DNA of 64,000 bases from Chelatococcus sp. (GCA_003248805.1 QFQY01000037.1:1-64000); one strand, 5' to 3'. Positions 41,623 through 51,878 are shown, numbered from the stretch's first letter. Notes: a model not told the origin generated them from the letters alone. Program-made: numbers and translations.

Positions 41623-43416
41623 TCAGTTCTGGACGAAGTTCGGCGGCAGCGGGCGCACGGCCGGGCCGCTGAAGGCGCCGGACCTGGTGTCGCTCGGCTC
41701 GGCCTTGCTGAAGCCCAGCGCCGCCGCCGGGCTCGGCCCGTGGATCGGCGCCGGGGCCGCGACGGCAGGCCTGACGCGCGCCGTAGCCACGGTGATGGCC
41801 GCGCCACTCGGCGGCCGCGAGCGCGCGACGGTGGCAAAGAGCGAATCCAGGCCCGAGCGATCGACGTCGTGCGAGGGAGCGGGCTGCGGCTCGCTGCGCG
41901 CGGCGACGCTGGTGCCACCGCTCGTCGGGCGCACCGGCGGGAGGGGGTGGTTGACCGCGACGAGCCTGCCTTCCACAGCCGGGTTCGCGGCAGGTGCCGG
42001 AGCACCCGCGTCGCCGGACCCGCGCAGGACGGCAGCCGTCAGACCGCCGAGCGCCGTCGGGCGTGCGGGCGGAAACGGAGCGTTGGCCAGGGCGGCTTCG
42101 GCGGGCGTCTCGACAAGGCCCGCGATCTGATCGGGCCGGCGCGGCGGCAGGGAGGCGAGGACGAGCTTCTGATCGAGCCCCAGCATCGGCTGCGGCGCGT
42201 AGGACATCGTGCGGCTGGCGTCGGGCACGGAGGCGAGCTGGAAGCCGCCATCGGCGCCCGCCGGAAGCGCGAGGCTGCGCGGCCGGGCGAGCGGAAGCGG
42301 CACGTCCATGAACTGCGGCCGCGCCTCGGCCAAGAGCGGCGGTTGCGCCGGCTGCGGCGCGGGGGCCGGGGCCGGGGCCGGGGCGACCGCCTGGGCCGGC
42401 GGCGCAGCGTCCGGCCGCGCCGTGAGGCGCTGGCTGCGCTCGCGGCCGACCGCGCCAGTCGTCGCCTCCGGCAGAGCCGCGACGGCGAAGCGCCCGCCAT
42501 CCGAGGAGTTGCTGTCGGCGTAGCCACCGCCGCCATAGACCATGACCGCCGGCTGCGGCTTGGGCGCGACGCGCCGCCCGCGGGTCGGACGGGCCTCCGC
42601 CTCTTCCTCGTCGCCGCCGAACAGCGAAGCCCAGAGGCTCTTGCGGCCCGAGGAGATCACCGCGCCCTCGTCGAGATCCGCGGCGGCATAGCCGGCGACG
42701 GCGCCGCCGCCGGCCAGGATGTCAGCCTTGGCGAGCTCATAGCCGGCCAGAGGCTGGCCATCGGCCGGCAAATGCACCGTCTTCTCGTCGGGGAAGAGCC
42801 GCACGAGCTGGTCGCGCGTCATGCGCGGCCAGGAGCGCACCGAGCCGGCATCGAGATGGACGAAGGGCGTGTGGGCGCCGGGATAGAAGCCGACGCCACC
42901 GCGCTGGAGCAGCATGCCCGCCTCGCGGATGCGAACGGTCGAGGTGTCCGGCAGGTAGAAGTCCATCGCCTTGCCGAGCATGTGCTGGCTGTGCTTGGCG
43001 ACCGCCCGCGACCGGCGGCGCAGCATCGAGTTGGTCCCGGGCGAACGATAGGCCGAGACGACGTGGAAGGGCTCCTGCGAGCCCGTCATGCGCTGGACCT
43101 CCCAGGCCACGTCGAAGAGGCGGGGGTCCATGCGGATGGGCTCGTCGGTGCGCCAGTCGCGCAGCGCCCAGTTCAGCTTTTCCAGCGCCTCGGCGACATA
43201 GCGTCCGTCACGCTTGAAGGTGACGGTCAGCTCTTCCTTGGTGTGCATGTGGCGGATCGAGATCGTCCGCGTATCGCCGTTGGCGACGGCATCCTGAGTG
43301 CCGCGCACACCGACGAGCAGGGCGCCGGCGGCAACCCCGAATGCCATGGCCTGGCGCAGAAACGATCGCACACGGGGCGAGGGCCGTTTCCAAAGCGTGG
43401 CGTCTGACCTGCCCAA
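41623..43416 (-). CDS. DUF882 (YcbK-like, M15-type) peptidase with long Pro/Ala tail
   Basis: 597 aa. A signal/anchor (about 18-45) precedes the DUF882 domain (about 50-215), which carries zinc-ligand patterns HSQHMLGKAMDF and PFVHLDAGSVRSW of the D,D-carboxypeptidase-like M15 fold. From about residue 225 the protein is low-complexity, rich in Pro, Ala and Arg, including an (AP)n run from a GGGGCC microsatellite near 42361-42384. Peptidoglycan cleavage or remodelling in the periplasm is likely. The neighbouring L,D-transpeptidase supports a cell-wall role. Confidence 0.85.
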   Translation of the reverse strand: MGRSDATLWKRPSPRVRSFLRQAMAFGVAAGALLVGVRGTQDAVANGDTRTISIRHMHTKEELTVTFKRDGRYVAEALEKLNWALRDWRTDEPIRMDPRLFDVAWEVQRMTGSQEPFHVVSAYRSPGTNSMLRRRSRAVAKHSQHMLGKAMDFYLPDTSTVRIREAGMLLQRGGVGFYPGAHTPFVHLDAGSVRSWPRMTRDQLVRLFPDEKTVHLPADGQPLAGYELAKADILAGGGAVAGYAAADLDEGAVISSGRKSLWASLFGGDEEEAEARPTRGRRVAPKPQPAVMVYGGGGYADSNSSDGGRFAVAALPEATTGAVGRERSQRLTARPDAAPPAQAVAPAPAPAPAPQPAQPPLLAEARPQFMDVPLPLARPRSLALPAGADGGFQLASVPDASRTMSYAPQPMLGLDQKLVLASLPPRRPDQIAGLVETPAEAALANAPFPPARPTALGGLTAAVLRGSGDAGAPAPAANPAVEGRLVAVNHPLPPVRPTSGGTSVAARSEPQPAPSHDVDRSGLDSLFATVARSRPPSGAAITVATARVRPAVAAPAPIHGPSPAAALGFSKAEPSDTRSGAFSGPAVRPLPPNFVQN

Positions 43417-43603
43417 TCTGCCTGCCCCGTCTCCATGACTGGACCCGAATGCCGGGTCCAGGGTGAACGAACAGTTGCCGAGAAGCGTTAACGACTGGTT
43501 AGCAGGCCGGCAAGCCGCGTGCCAACGGGGCTGTGGACGCCCGTGAGGCCGGAGCGTGTAAGGCGGAAACGTGGCGGAAACGTGCCCGGCTGCGCCGGGC
43601 GGC

Positions 43604-45475
43604 TCAGCCGCGCTGCTCCAGAGCCTGCCTGACGAGACGGTGGAAGCCGTAGAGATCGTCGAAGACCGTCAGCTTGCCGTCCGCGCCCACGACATGGGTG
43701 TTGTAGACGAGATGGATCGCAAAAGGCTGCGGGAGGTTGATGCGCCGCTCGCCCGAGCCGATGAGGCGCTTCAGGCGCTCCTGCGTCCATTCGGAGCCGA
43801 GCACGACATCGGCGAGCGCGAACGGGTTTTCAACGCGCACGCAGCCATGGCTGTAGGCCCGCCGCTCGGTGGCGAAGAGCCGCCGGTTCGGCGTGTCGTG
43901 CAGATAGACCGCATGCTCGTTCGGGAACATGAACTTGATCCAGCCGAGCGCGTTGCGCTCGCCCGGCGGCTGGCGCACGGAGATGCCGCCGCCCTTGGTC
44001 CGCGTGACCACATAGCCGCGCCTGGCGGCATAGTCGGGATCGGCCGCGAGCCCCGGCAGGAACTCCTTCTTCAGGATGGAAGGAGGCACGTACCAGGACG
44101 GGTTGACGATGACGTGGTCCATCTTGTGCGAAAAGATGGGCGTGGCGGATTCCGGCTTGCCGACGATGGCGCGCGTCTCGTGGATGAGCTGGCCGTCGCG
44201 CATCACCCGCACGCGGAATTCGGGCACGTTGACCATGATGTGGCTGGCGCCGAGCTCGGGCGGCAGCCAGCGCCAGCGCTCCATCTGCGCGACGATGTCC
44301 TGCTCGCCGCGTTCGGCGGCGGGGGTACCGAGCGCGGCCAGCGTCTGCGTGCTCAGGATGCCGGTGGCCGGAATCCCCGCCTTCTTCTGAAACTCGACCA
44401 GCGCCGTGACCGTCGAGCGGTCGAAGACCGGCTCCTCGGACGGGCCGAGGCCGAGGCGGGCGCGCACCAGCGGGACGCGCGCATCGCGCATGCCGAGCTT
44501 GAGCGCGGGGCCGGTCGGAATCCGGACGAGCGGCGTATCGTCGAGATGCTGGCGGATCTCGACGAGCTTGGCCTTCAGCCGGCGGTAGCCCTCATGCGGC
44601 GGGTTGTAGGCGGCGAGCGCGACGCCGGCATCGGGCGCCGCCTGGAGGGTCGCCAGCACCTCCGGCGCGGACGGGAGGTAGAGCGTCGGCGTGAGGAGCT
44701 TGGAGAGGCGGCGCGGGTCGATGCGGCCGCCGCGCGCGTCGCGGGCGTAGAGCACCGCGAGCGCCGAGAGGCGGACATCGGCCTCGGCGAGCGCGGCATG
44801 CTTTCCGGCCTCGAAATCGGGCAGCGGGTAGTCGGACGGGCGCAAGCCGTCCTCGCCCGCCGCGCCGAGCCGGGTGGCGATGCGGCCGCCGGCCTGCGTC
44901 CAGCCCTTCGCGTCCGTCCAGAAGGGCTTGTAGGCATTCGCCTCGTAGGCGGCGAGAATCTCCGAGCGCTCACGCTCGGACAGGCGCGGAATCCGCACCG
45001 CCTCCGCCGCATGCTTCATGATCTCGGCCGCGAGCCCGTCTTCGGGCGTCACCGTGACGACGACCTTCGGCACCTCCGGCAACGGCACGAGCGGCTCGGC
45101 GGCCCTCGGAGCAGCCGGGACCACGAGCGCCGGGTCGACGGCCGGAAGCTCCGGAACCGGGACGTCGAGCGTGACCGGATGGCTCGGCTCATCGGCGGCG
45201 GCCGGCTCGTCCTGGCGCGGTTCGAGCGCGGAGAGCCCTGCCGGCGGCTGCGTGGACGGCGACACCGTGCCCGTCACCATCGCGCGGTCCTGGTCGGCTT
45301 CCGCACCATTCGCCGCCGTCTCGGGCGAGGGCAGCACGAGCGGGGGCATCTCGGGCAGCGGGACCGAGACATCGGACGCGGCCCCGCCGCTGTCCTGCGC
45401 GAGCACGGCTCCGTGCCAGAAAATCAGTGTCAGAGCCGAGGCGCAGGCCAGACTCGCCCAGTTGCGACGACGCAT
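43604..45475 (-). CDS. L,D-transpeptidase (YcbB/LdtD type)
   Basis: 623 aa. A signal peptide (1-26), a Pro/Glu-rich linker (about 27-150), a peptidoglycan-binding helical region (about 335-385) and a C-terminal YkuD domain with the catalytic YSHGCVRVENP (Cys near residue 542) and earlier HIMVNVPEF. It makes 3-3 peptidoglycan cross-links or attaches proteins to the wall, acting in the periplasm. It lies 190 bp upstream of the DUF882 peptidase on the same strand and about 105 bp after the response-regulator gene. Confidence 0.92.
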   Translation of the reverse strand: MRRRNWASLACASALTLIFWHGAVLAQDSGGAASDVSVPLPEMPPLVLPSPETAANGAEADQDRAMVTGTVSPSTQPPAGLSALEPRQDEPAAADEPSHPVTLDVPVPELPAVDPALVVPAAPRAAEPLVPLPEVPKVVVTVTPEDGLAAEIMKHAAEAVRIPRLSERERSEILAAYEANAYKPFWTDAKGWTQAGGRIATRLGAAGEDGLRPSDYPLPDFEAGKHAALAEADVRLSALAVLYARDARGGRIDPRRLSKLLTPTLYLPSAPEVLATLQAAPDAGVALAAYNPPHEGYRRLKAKLVEIRQHLDDTPLVRIPTGPALKLGMRDARVPLVRARLGLGPSEEPVFDRSTVTALVEFQKKAGIPATGILSTQTLAALGTPAAERGEQDIVAQMERWRWLPPELGASHIMVNVPEFRVRVMRDGQLIHETRAIVGKPESATPIFSHKMDHVIVNPSWYVPPSILKKEFLPGLAADPDYAARRGYVVTRTKGGGISVRQPPGERNALGWIKFMFPNEHAVYLHDTPNRRLFATERRAYSHGCVRVENPFALADVVLGSEWTQERLKRLIGSGERRINLPQPFAIHLVYNTHVVGADGKLTVFDDLYGFHRLVRQALEQRG

Positions 45476-45580
45476 GGGTCGCTATCCCGATCTATGCCGA
45501 ATGCCGCACTTCTGCGTGACTCGGCTGGTGACGACAAGACGCAACGCTGCAACAGCGCGCGGCATTCGATCTGTCGCGGC

Positions 45581-47071
45581 TCAGGCCGCGTCGGTTCCCT
45601 CGGACGCGGCATCGCCCTCGATCAGCCCGTAATCCTTGAGCTTGCGGTACAGGGTCGAGCGGCCGATCCCGAGCTTGCGCGAGATCTCGGACATGTGGCC
45701 GCGATAATGCGCCAGCGCGAACTTGATGATCTCGCGCTCGAGCTCGTCGAGCGTGCGCATGTCGGAACCGGCGACGAGGTCGAGCGCGTTGGGATCGCGC
45801 ACCGGCATCTGGATGATGCGCGGCGGAGCCTCGCCATGAGGTTCGGCGCGGGCGACCGGGGCCGGCGGGATGCGGACGTCGTAGCCTTCCATCTGCGCGG
45901 CGATCTGCGGAAATTCGGCGACGCCGAGCTCGTCGGCATCGGCCAGCACGACCGCGCGGAACATGGTGTTCTCGAGCTGGCGGACATTGCCGGGCCAGTC
46001 GTAGCCCGCGAGCAGGGAGAGCGCCTCCGCCGTGATGCCACGCAGCTTCTTGCCTTCCTCGGCCGCGAACCGGGCGAGGAAGCCGCGCGCGAGATCGGCG
46101 ATGTCCTCCCGGCGCTGGCGCAGGGGCGGCAGCGTGATCGGAAAGACGTTGAGGCGGTAGTAGAGATCCTCGCGGAACTCGCCGCGCTTCACCTGATCCA
46201 GCAGGCTCTTGTTGGTGGCGGAGATCAGGCGGATGTCGACCCGAACCGACTTCTTGCCGCCGACGGGATCGACCTCGCCCTCCTGGATCGCCCGCAGCAG
46301 CTTGACCTGCGCGTCGAGCGGGAGCTCGCCGACCTCGTCGAGAAAGAGCGTGCCGCCGCTGGCTTCGACGAACTTGCCGACATGGCGCTCCGTGGCGCCG
46401 GTGAAGGCACCCTTCTCGTGGCCGAACAGGATCGACTCGACGAGATTATGCGGAATCGCGCCGCAGTTCACGGTGACGAAGGGCTTGCCCTTGCGATCGC
46501 TGGAGCCCTGGATGGCGCGGGCCAGGACCTCCTTGCCGACGCCGGACTCGCCTTCGACCAGAATCGGGATGTTCGACTTGGCGGCGCGCTCGGCGAGGCG
46601 GACCACCCGGGCCATGTCGGGGCTCTTGGTGGCGAGGTCGCGGAAGCCGAGCGCGTTGGCGGCGCGGCGCTTGATGTGGCGCAGCTCGAGTTCGAGCGCG
46701 CCGAGCTTCAGCGCGTTCTTGAGCGAGATCTGCAGGCGCTCGGCACCGACGGGCTTGACCACGAAATCGGTCGCGCCGGCCCGCATCGCCGAGACGACCG
46801 TCTCGATCGAGCCATGGGCGGTCTGGACGATGACCGGGGTGTCGATGGAGCGCTCGCGCAGGGCGGCGAGCACGCCCATCCCGTCGAGGTCCGGCATGAC
46901 GAGGTCGAGCACCATCGCATCGACGCGACCGCCCTCCTCGCTCGACAGCAGCCTGACCGCCGCATCGCCGGTTTCCGCGATCACGACGTCGTAGCCGAAG
47001 CGCTTGAGCATGGCATCGAGCAGCCGGCGCTGGACGGGATCGTCATCGACGACAAGGACGGTGGCGGTCAT
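45581..47071 (-). CDS. Sigma-54-dependent response regulator (NtrC family)
   Basis: 496 aa. Receiver domain (1-120) with phosphoacceptor Asp56 in VLDLVMP, AAA+ domain (about 140-370) with Walker A GESGVGKE and the sigma-54 contact loop GAFTGA intact, and a C-terminal FIS-type helix-turn-helix ending ISRKLGIGRSTLYRKLKDYG. It activates sigma-54 promoters after phosphorylation; no partner kinase is in the window. I chose the ATG at 47071 where the receiver begins. The upstream gap holds a 12-bp tandem repeat (47183-47206). Confidence 0.93.
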   Translation of the reverse strand: MTATVLVVDDDPVQRRLLDAMLKRFGYDVVIAETGDAAVRLLSSEEGGRVDAMVLDLVMPDLDGMGVLAALRERSIDTPVIVQTAHGSIETVVSAMRAGATDFVVKPVGAERLQISLKNALKLGALELELRHIKRRAANALGFRDLATKSPDMARVVRLAERAAKSNIPILVEGESGVGKEVLARAIQGSSDRKGKPFVTVNCGAIPHNLVESILFGHEKGAFTGATERHVGKFVEASGGTLFLDEVGELPLDAQVKLLRAIQEGEVDPVGGKKSVRVDIRLISATNKSLLDQVKRGEFREDLYYRLNVFPITLPPLRQRREDIADLARGFLARFAAEEGKKLRGITAEALSLLAGYDWPGNVRQLENTMFRAVVLADADELGVAEFPQIAAQMEGYDVRIPPAPVARAEPHGEAPPRIIQMPVRDPNALDLVAGSDMRTLDELEREIIKFALAHYRGHMSEISRKLGIGRSTLYRKLKDYGLIEGDAASEGTDAA

Positions 47072-47286
47072 GTGATCTCGGAGGCTCGCAGCGACGACGG
47101 AAGCGCGCTCTTCCAGGCGGAAGAATCGCGTGTTCCGTTCTGGGTCATGCTCCGCCGGAACGGTTAAGTTCCGCTTAAGCGCACGCGCTCGCCGACGCGC
47201 TCGCCCATCGGCCGGACCGCCGTTGATCGGGCGGCCGCGAGCGCGCATATGGGGGAAGACCGGACATCACGGCGGGACTGGCGGGA

Positions 47287-49113
47287 ATGAGCGCGACCAT
47301 GGCGGGAAGCAAGACGGCAACGCGGGACGAGGCGTCGCTCGGCGCCTTGCCGGAATGGGATCTGAGCCATCTCTATCCCGCGATGGAAGCGCCGGAGTTC
47401 AAGGCCGACCTCGACCGGGCGCTCGTCGAATCGAGCGATTTCGCGACACGCTATCGGGGCAAGCTCGCCGCCCTCGCCTCCGGCGAGGGGGCGGCGGTCG
47501 CGCTGGCGGAGGCGGTCGCCGCCTATGAGAAGCTGGAGGACCTGCTCGGGCGCATCATGTCCTATGCCGGGCTGGTCTATTCGGGCGACACGACCGATCC
47601 GCAGCGCGCCAAGTTCTACGGCGACACCCAGGAGCGGATCACCACCGCGTCCACGGAGCTGCTGTTCTTCGGCCTCGAGCTCAACCGCATCGAGCCGGAG
47701 CTGATGGCGCGCATCGCGAACGAGGCCCCGCTCTCGCACTGGAAGCCCTGGATCGAGGACCTCGCCAAGGACAAGCCGCACCAGCTCGACGACCAGATCG
47801 AGGCGCTTTTCCATGAGAAGTCGGTCACCGGCCATGCCGCATGGAACCGGCTGTTCGACGAGACCATCGCCTCGCTGCGCTTCACGGTGAACGGCGAGGA
47901 GCTGACGCTCGAACGCACGCTGAACAAGCTACAGGACAGCGACGGCGCGGTGCGCAAGGCGGCGGCCGAGGCGCTGGGCAGCGTCTTCCGCAGCCAGCTG
48001 CGCGTCTTCTCGCTCATCACCAACACGCTGGCCAAGGACAAGGAGATCTCCGACCGCTGGCGGAAGTTCACCGACGTCGCGGATTCCCGCCATCTCGCCA
48101 ACCGGGTCGAGCGCGAGGTCGTGGACGCGCTGGTGGAGGCCGTGCGCACGGCCTATCCGCGCCTGTCCCATCGCTATTACCGGCTCAAGGCGAAGTGGTT
48201 CGGCCAGGACGCACTCGACTTCTGGGATCGCAACGCGCCGCTGCCGACCGTCGAGCAGCGCACGATTCCCTGGACGGAAGCGCGCGACACGGTGCTCGAC
48301 GCCTATGGCGCCTTCTCGCCGAAGATGGCGGGCATCGCGCAGCGCTTCTTCGACGAGGGCTGGATCGACGCGCCGTCGCGCCCCGGCAAGGCGCCCGGCG
48401 CCTTCGCCCACCCGACGGTGCCGTCGGCGCACCCCTATGTGCTGCTGAACTACCAGGGCAAGCCGCGCGACGTGATGACGCTCGCCCATGAGCTCGGCCA
48501 CGGCGTCCACCAGGTGCTGGCGGCGCCGAACGGCGCGCTGATGGCGCCGACGCCCCTGACCCTGGCGGAGACGGCGAGCGTCTTCGGCGAGATGCTGACC
48601 TTCCGCCGCCTGCTCGACGCCACGACCGACGCCCGGCAGCGCAAGGCGATGCTGGCCGCCAAGGTCGAGGACATGATCAACACGGTCGTGCGGCAGATCG
48701 CCTTCTACAGCTTCGAGCGCCGGGTCCACGAGGCGCGCCGCAAGGGCGAGCTCACCGCCGACGTGCTCTGCGAGATCTGGATGGGCGTGCAGGAGGAGAG
48801 CCTCGGGCCCGCGATCCGTCTGGCACCGGCCTACGAGACCTTCTGGTGCTACATCCCGCACTTCATCCATTCGCCGTTCTACGTCTACGCCTATGCCTTC
48901 GGCGACTGCCTGGTGAACTCGCTCTACGGGGTCTACCGAAACTCGGCGGAGGGCTTCCAGGAGCGCTATTTCGCGCTGCTCTCGGCCGGCGGCACCAAGC
49001 ACCACTCCGAGCTTCTCGCCCCCTTCGGCCTCGATGCCCGCGATCCCGCCTTCTGGCAGATCGGCCTCACCATGATCGAGGGCATGATCGTCGAGCTGGA
49101 AGGGATGGCGTAG
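47287..49113 (+). CDS. pepF: M3-family oligoendopeptidase (PepF type)
   Basis: 608 aa. The zinc motif HELGHGVHQ (residues 401-409) and the flanking region identify thimet-like oligopeptidases; PepF members degrade short peptides in the cytoplasm. Length and the N-terminal WDLSHLYPAMEAPEF match. It is divergent from the sigma-54 regulator. A repeat element follows its stop codon. Confidence 0.93.
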   Translation: MSATMAGSKTATRDEASLGALPEWDLSHLYPAMEAPEFKADLDRALVESSDFATRYRGKLAALASGEGAAVALAEAVAAYEKLEDLLGRIMSYAGLVYSGDTTDPQRAKFYGDTQERITTASTELLFFGLELNRIEPELMARIANEAPLSHWKPWIEDLAKDKPHQLDDQIEALFHEKSVTGHAAWNRLFDETIASLRFTVNGEELTLERTLNKLQDSDGAVRKAAAEALGSVFRSQLRVFSLITNTLAKDKEISDRWRKFTDVADSRHLANRVEREVVDALVEAVRTAYPRLSHRYYRLKAKWFGQDALDFWDRNAPLPTVEQRTIPWTEARDTVLDAYGAFSPKMAGIAQRFFDEGWIDAPSRPGKAPGAFAHPTVPSAHPYVLLNYQGKPRDVMTLAHELGHGVHQVLAAPNGALMAPTPLTLAETASVFGEMLTFRRLLDATTDARQRKAMLAAKVEDMINTVVRQIAFYSFERRVHEARRKGELTADVLCEIWMGVQEESLGPAIRLAPAYETFWCYIPHFIHSPFYVYAYAFGDCLVNSLYGVYRNSAEGFQERYFALLSAGGTKHHSELLAPFGLDARDPAFWQIGLTMIEGMIVELEGMA

Positions 49114-49130
49114 GCGGCAGGGACGCCGTC

Positions 49131-49222
49131 ATGGTCGGGCCTGACCCGACCATCCCGGAAACCAGCGCCGTCCGGTGACGAGGTTCTCGGGTCTCCGCTT
49201 CGCTGCGCCCGAGAATGACGTC
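49131..49222. repeat. Double-hairpin intergenic repeat between pepF and the porin-like gene
   Basis: Two perfect inverted repeats follow each other: ATGGTCGGG/CCCGACCAT (49131-49153) and TTCTCGGG/CCCGAGAA (49184-49215). The wording TTCTCGGGTCTCCGCTTC is typical of short palindromic repeats scattered between genes of Bosea- and Bradyrhizobium-like genomes. It separates two convergent genes and may act as a bidirectional terminator. Confidence 0.65.
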
Positions 49223-49227
49223 GCGTA

Positions 49228-50799
49228 TCAGAACTGCACCCGCAGGCCGACCTGCGCGACATTGGCCGTATAGTCGGAGCCCTGCGCGGTCGAGGTCAGC
49301 CATTCATGGGTGAAGCTGGCGCGCACCGAGAAGGTCCGTGTCAGCTTGTATTCGATGCGGGCGCCGAGGCTGGCGAGATCCTCGCGCAATTCCTGCCCCT
49401 CGTAGACGGTGCGGCTGATATTGGCGACGCCGGTCACCGTCAGGTTGCGGCGCAGGGAATGGGCGATCTCCAGCCCCGCGCGCCGCACCGTCGTGCCGGA
49501 GGAGCCTGCCACGGTGGTGTCGCCGAGATCGGCGCCGCCGCGCAACGTCACCGTCGTCAGCGGAGTCGGCGTCCACAGGATCGCCGCGTCGCCGACGAAG
49601 CCGCGCAGGTTCTTCAGCCGCGGATCGTCGTAGGTCCGGTTCTGGTAGCCGCCGGAGATCTCGCCGGTCAGCAGCCGGCTGATCTCGAAGCTGGTGCCGA
49701 GACGGGCGGTGACGCCGTTCGAAGACCGCCTGTAGCCGTTGGAATCGACCTTCTCGTCGAAGTCGCGGCTGTCGATCTCGCCCTGGACGAAGGGCTTGAA
49801 GCCGGGCGTGACCTCGTAGGCGGCGCGCAGCCTGAGACCGTACTGCGTCTGGTTGCGGTCGGCCTGGCTCAGGATGCCGCCGGTGTTGAGCTGCGCGTCC
49901 TCGTAGTCGGACCGGTCGACCGAGCCGCGCAGCGTCATCTGGAGCCGGCTGAAGTCGTGGGTGACGCCGGCGGAGCCGCCATACTGGTAGACGAGCGGCC
50001 GCCCGACCACGGCGGATGTCAGATCCGGCGAGCCCGGCCGCTGCGTGTCGAGCCTGGCGCGGGTTTCGAGCAGGATGCGGGTGTCGCGCGAGGCATCCAG
50101 CCGCAGGTCGAGATTGCCCTCCGCGTCCGGCCTCGAAGCCTGATCGTTGCGGAAGAACTGGCTGTAGCCGCCGCGCAGCTTTCCCTTGAGCTCGTGCACG
50201 TTCCAGTCCGACTGGACGTCGAGCTCGCCCTCGTAGCGACTGAAGGCCGAGCCCTTGGCGCCGGGCGCGGCGCTCCGCTCCGGGTTGCTGTCATAGCCGA
50301 CCGACGTGCCGAGCGCCGGTTTCAGCACGACATTGCCGAGGCGCAGGCCGAGCGGGGCATAAGGGTCCTCCTCGGCCGGCCGACGGCGGCGCGGCGGTGG
50401 CGGCGCGGGCTCGGGCTGAGGCGGCAGCGCGGAGACATCGGAACGGGGCGGGCGAAGCTCGCGCTGCGTGACGCCGCGCAGCGCGGGCGACTGCACCGGG
50501 CGACTGGCGCGCGGCGGCGCTCCCGTCGCGATCGAGGAAGGTCGGGTCTGGAGCGGGGTGTCCGGCTCCCCGCCGGCGTCGGGGATGGCCGGGCCGGGAT
50601 CGGCCGGGGTACCGCCCGGCACCGGCTGCTGGGCGAGATAGGTGGGCGTCCCCCGGCGGAGCCCGACCGCCTGCTGGGCGTCCGCGCCCGTGGCCACGAG
50701 CGCGAGGCCCGCGGCGATGCCGGCGAGAAGGCGGGTCTCGGCGAGGCCAGACACGGGAGGGGCGATGCTCCGGACGAAGCGCGCCTGCAGAGCGCGCAT
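49228..50799 (-). CDS. Outer-membrane beta-barrel protein (BBP2-like)
   Basis: 523 aa. A signal sequence (about 22-42, ending ATGADA) leads to a Pro-rich linker (about 50-150) and then alternating amphipathic strands (about 155-523) ending in the terminal Phe expected for BAM-assembled barrels (VAQVGLRVQF). The strand pattern fits the putative beta-barrel porin 2 family. The substrate or function is unknown; some such proteins lie in polysaccharide export loci. It is divergent from kdsD, 104 bp away. Confidence 0.83.
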   Translation of the reverse strand: MRALQARFVRSIAPPVSGLAETRLLAGIAAGLALVATGADAQQAVGLRRGTPTYLAQQPVPGGTPADPGPAIPDAGGEPDTPLQTRPSSIATGAPPRASRPVQSPALRGVTQRELRPPRSDVSALPPQPEPAPPPPRRRRPAEEDPYAPLGLRLGNVVLKPALGTSVGYDSNPERSAAPGAKGSAFSRYEGELDVQSDWNVHELKGKLRGGYSQFFRNDQASRPDAEGNLDLRLDASRDTRILLETRARLDTQRPGSPDLTSAVVGRPLVYQYGGSAGVTHDFSRLQMTLRGSVDRSDYEDAQLNTGGILSQADRNQTQYGLRLRAAYEVTPGFKPFVQGEIDSRDFDEKVDSNGYRRSSNGVTARLGTSFEISRLLTGEISGGYQNRTYDDPRLKNLRGFVGDAAILWTPTPLTTVTLRGGADLGDTTVAGSSGTTVRRAGLEIAHSLRRNLTVTGVANISRTVYEGQELREDLASLGARIEYKLTRTFSVRASFTHEWLTSTAQGSDYTANVAQVGLRVQF

Positions 50800-50903
50800 G
50801 GTTAACGGAGTTAGAACGAGGCTGGTTAACAGCCCGTCAATGACGCCTTTCCCGCGCCCGCCGGGGTGGCCCTCGTCGCGGGCGGCATGCTAGAGCGCGG
50901 CGC

Positions 50904-51878
50904 ATGACAGCCGATATCCGCGCCTCCGCCCTTCGCACCATCGCCACGGAACGGGCCGGACTCGACGCGCTCCACGCGGCGCTCGACAACGGGCTGGGCG
51001 GGCACTTCGAGCAGGCGGTGGCGATGATCCGTGCCGCGAGCGGGCGGGTCGTGGTCTCGGGCATGGGCAAATCCGGCCATGTCGGCCGGAAGATCGCGGC
51101 CACCTTCGCCTCGACCGGCACGCCCGCCCATTTCGTCCACCCGGCCGAGGCCAGCCATGGCGATCTCGGCATGGTCCAGCCGGAGGATGTCGTCGTCGCG
51201 CTCTCGTGGTCGGGCGAGACCGCGGAACTCGCCGCCCTCGTCGCCCATACGCGGCGCTTCCGCGTCGGGCTCGTGGCGATCACCTCCAATGCCGACAGCG
51301 CGCTCGGCCGCGAGGCCGACGTCACGCTCGTCCTGCCCAAGGCCGAGGAAGCCTGCCCGAACGGCCTCGCGCCGACGACCTCGACGACGATGCAGATCGC
51401 GCTCGGCGACGCGCTGGCCGTCGCTCTGCTGGAAGCGCGAGGCTTCTCGCGTCAGGACTTCTTCGTCTTCCACCCGGGCGGGAAACTCGGCGCCCAGCTC
51501 AGGACCGTCTCCAGCATCATGCATGTCGGCACGGACCTGCCGCTGATCGGGCTCGACACGGCGCTTGCCGACGTCGTCGCGATGATCTCCGCCAAGGGCT
51601 TCGGCTGCGCCGTGGTGACCGATCCGGACGGCCGGCTCGCGGGCGTCGTCACCGACGGCGATCTGCGCCGGAAATCGGGGATGGGCGGCGGCACGGCCTT
51701 GCGCGCCCGTGACATCATGACCGCCCATCCGCGCCGCATCGCGCCCGACGCGCTGGCGGGCGAGGCGCTCGAGCTGGTCAACCGCATGCGGATCACGGCG
51801 CTGATCGTCGCCGATGCCGAGGACCGGCCGGTCGGGCTGGTGCACGTCCACGACCTGCTGTCGCTCGGGGTCGCGTAG
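50904..51878 (+). CDS. kdsD: Arabinose-5-phosphate isomerase (KpsF/GutQ family)
   Basis: 324 aa. An SIS sugar-isomerase domain (about 35-180; VVSGMGKSGHVGRKIAATF, AEASHGDLGM) is followed by two CBS domains (about 205-324). The enzyme converts ribulose-5-phosphate to arabinose-5-phosphate for KDO and lipopolysaccharide synthesis. Other KDO genes are not in the window. The gene is followed by a 283-bp gap with a perfect 9-bp inverted repeat (52087-52114). Confidence 0.93.
   Translation: MTADIRASALRTIATERAGLDALHAALDNGLGGHFEQAVAMIRAASGRVVVSGMGKSGHVGRKIAATFASTGTPAHFVHPAEASHGDLGMVQPEDVVVALSWSGETAELAALVAHTRRFRVGLVAITSNADSALGREADVTLVLPKAEEACPNGLAPTTSTTMQIALGDALAVALLEARGFSRQDFFVFHPGGKLGAQLRTVSSIMHVGTDLPLIGLDTALADVVAMISAKGFGCAVVTDPDGRLAGVVTDGDLRRKSGMGGGTALRARDIMTAHPRRIAPDALAGEALELVNRMRITALIVADAEDRPVGLVHVHDLLSLGVA

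Noticed and set aside
42361..42384. GGGGCC microsatellite as a possible phase-variable switch
   Set aside because: The unit is 6 bp, so copy changes keep the frame and only lengthen an Ala-Pro run in the peptidase tail.
43571..47167. Plus-strand open frame of about 1198 codons opposite the L,D-transpeptidase and response regulator
   Set aside because: It spans two real minus-strand genes and their gap, with Arg/Asp/His-rich shadow composition.
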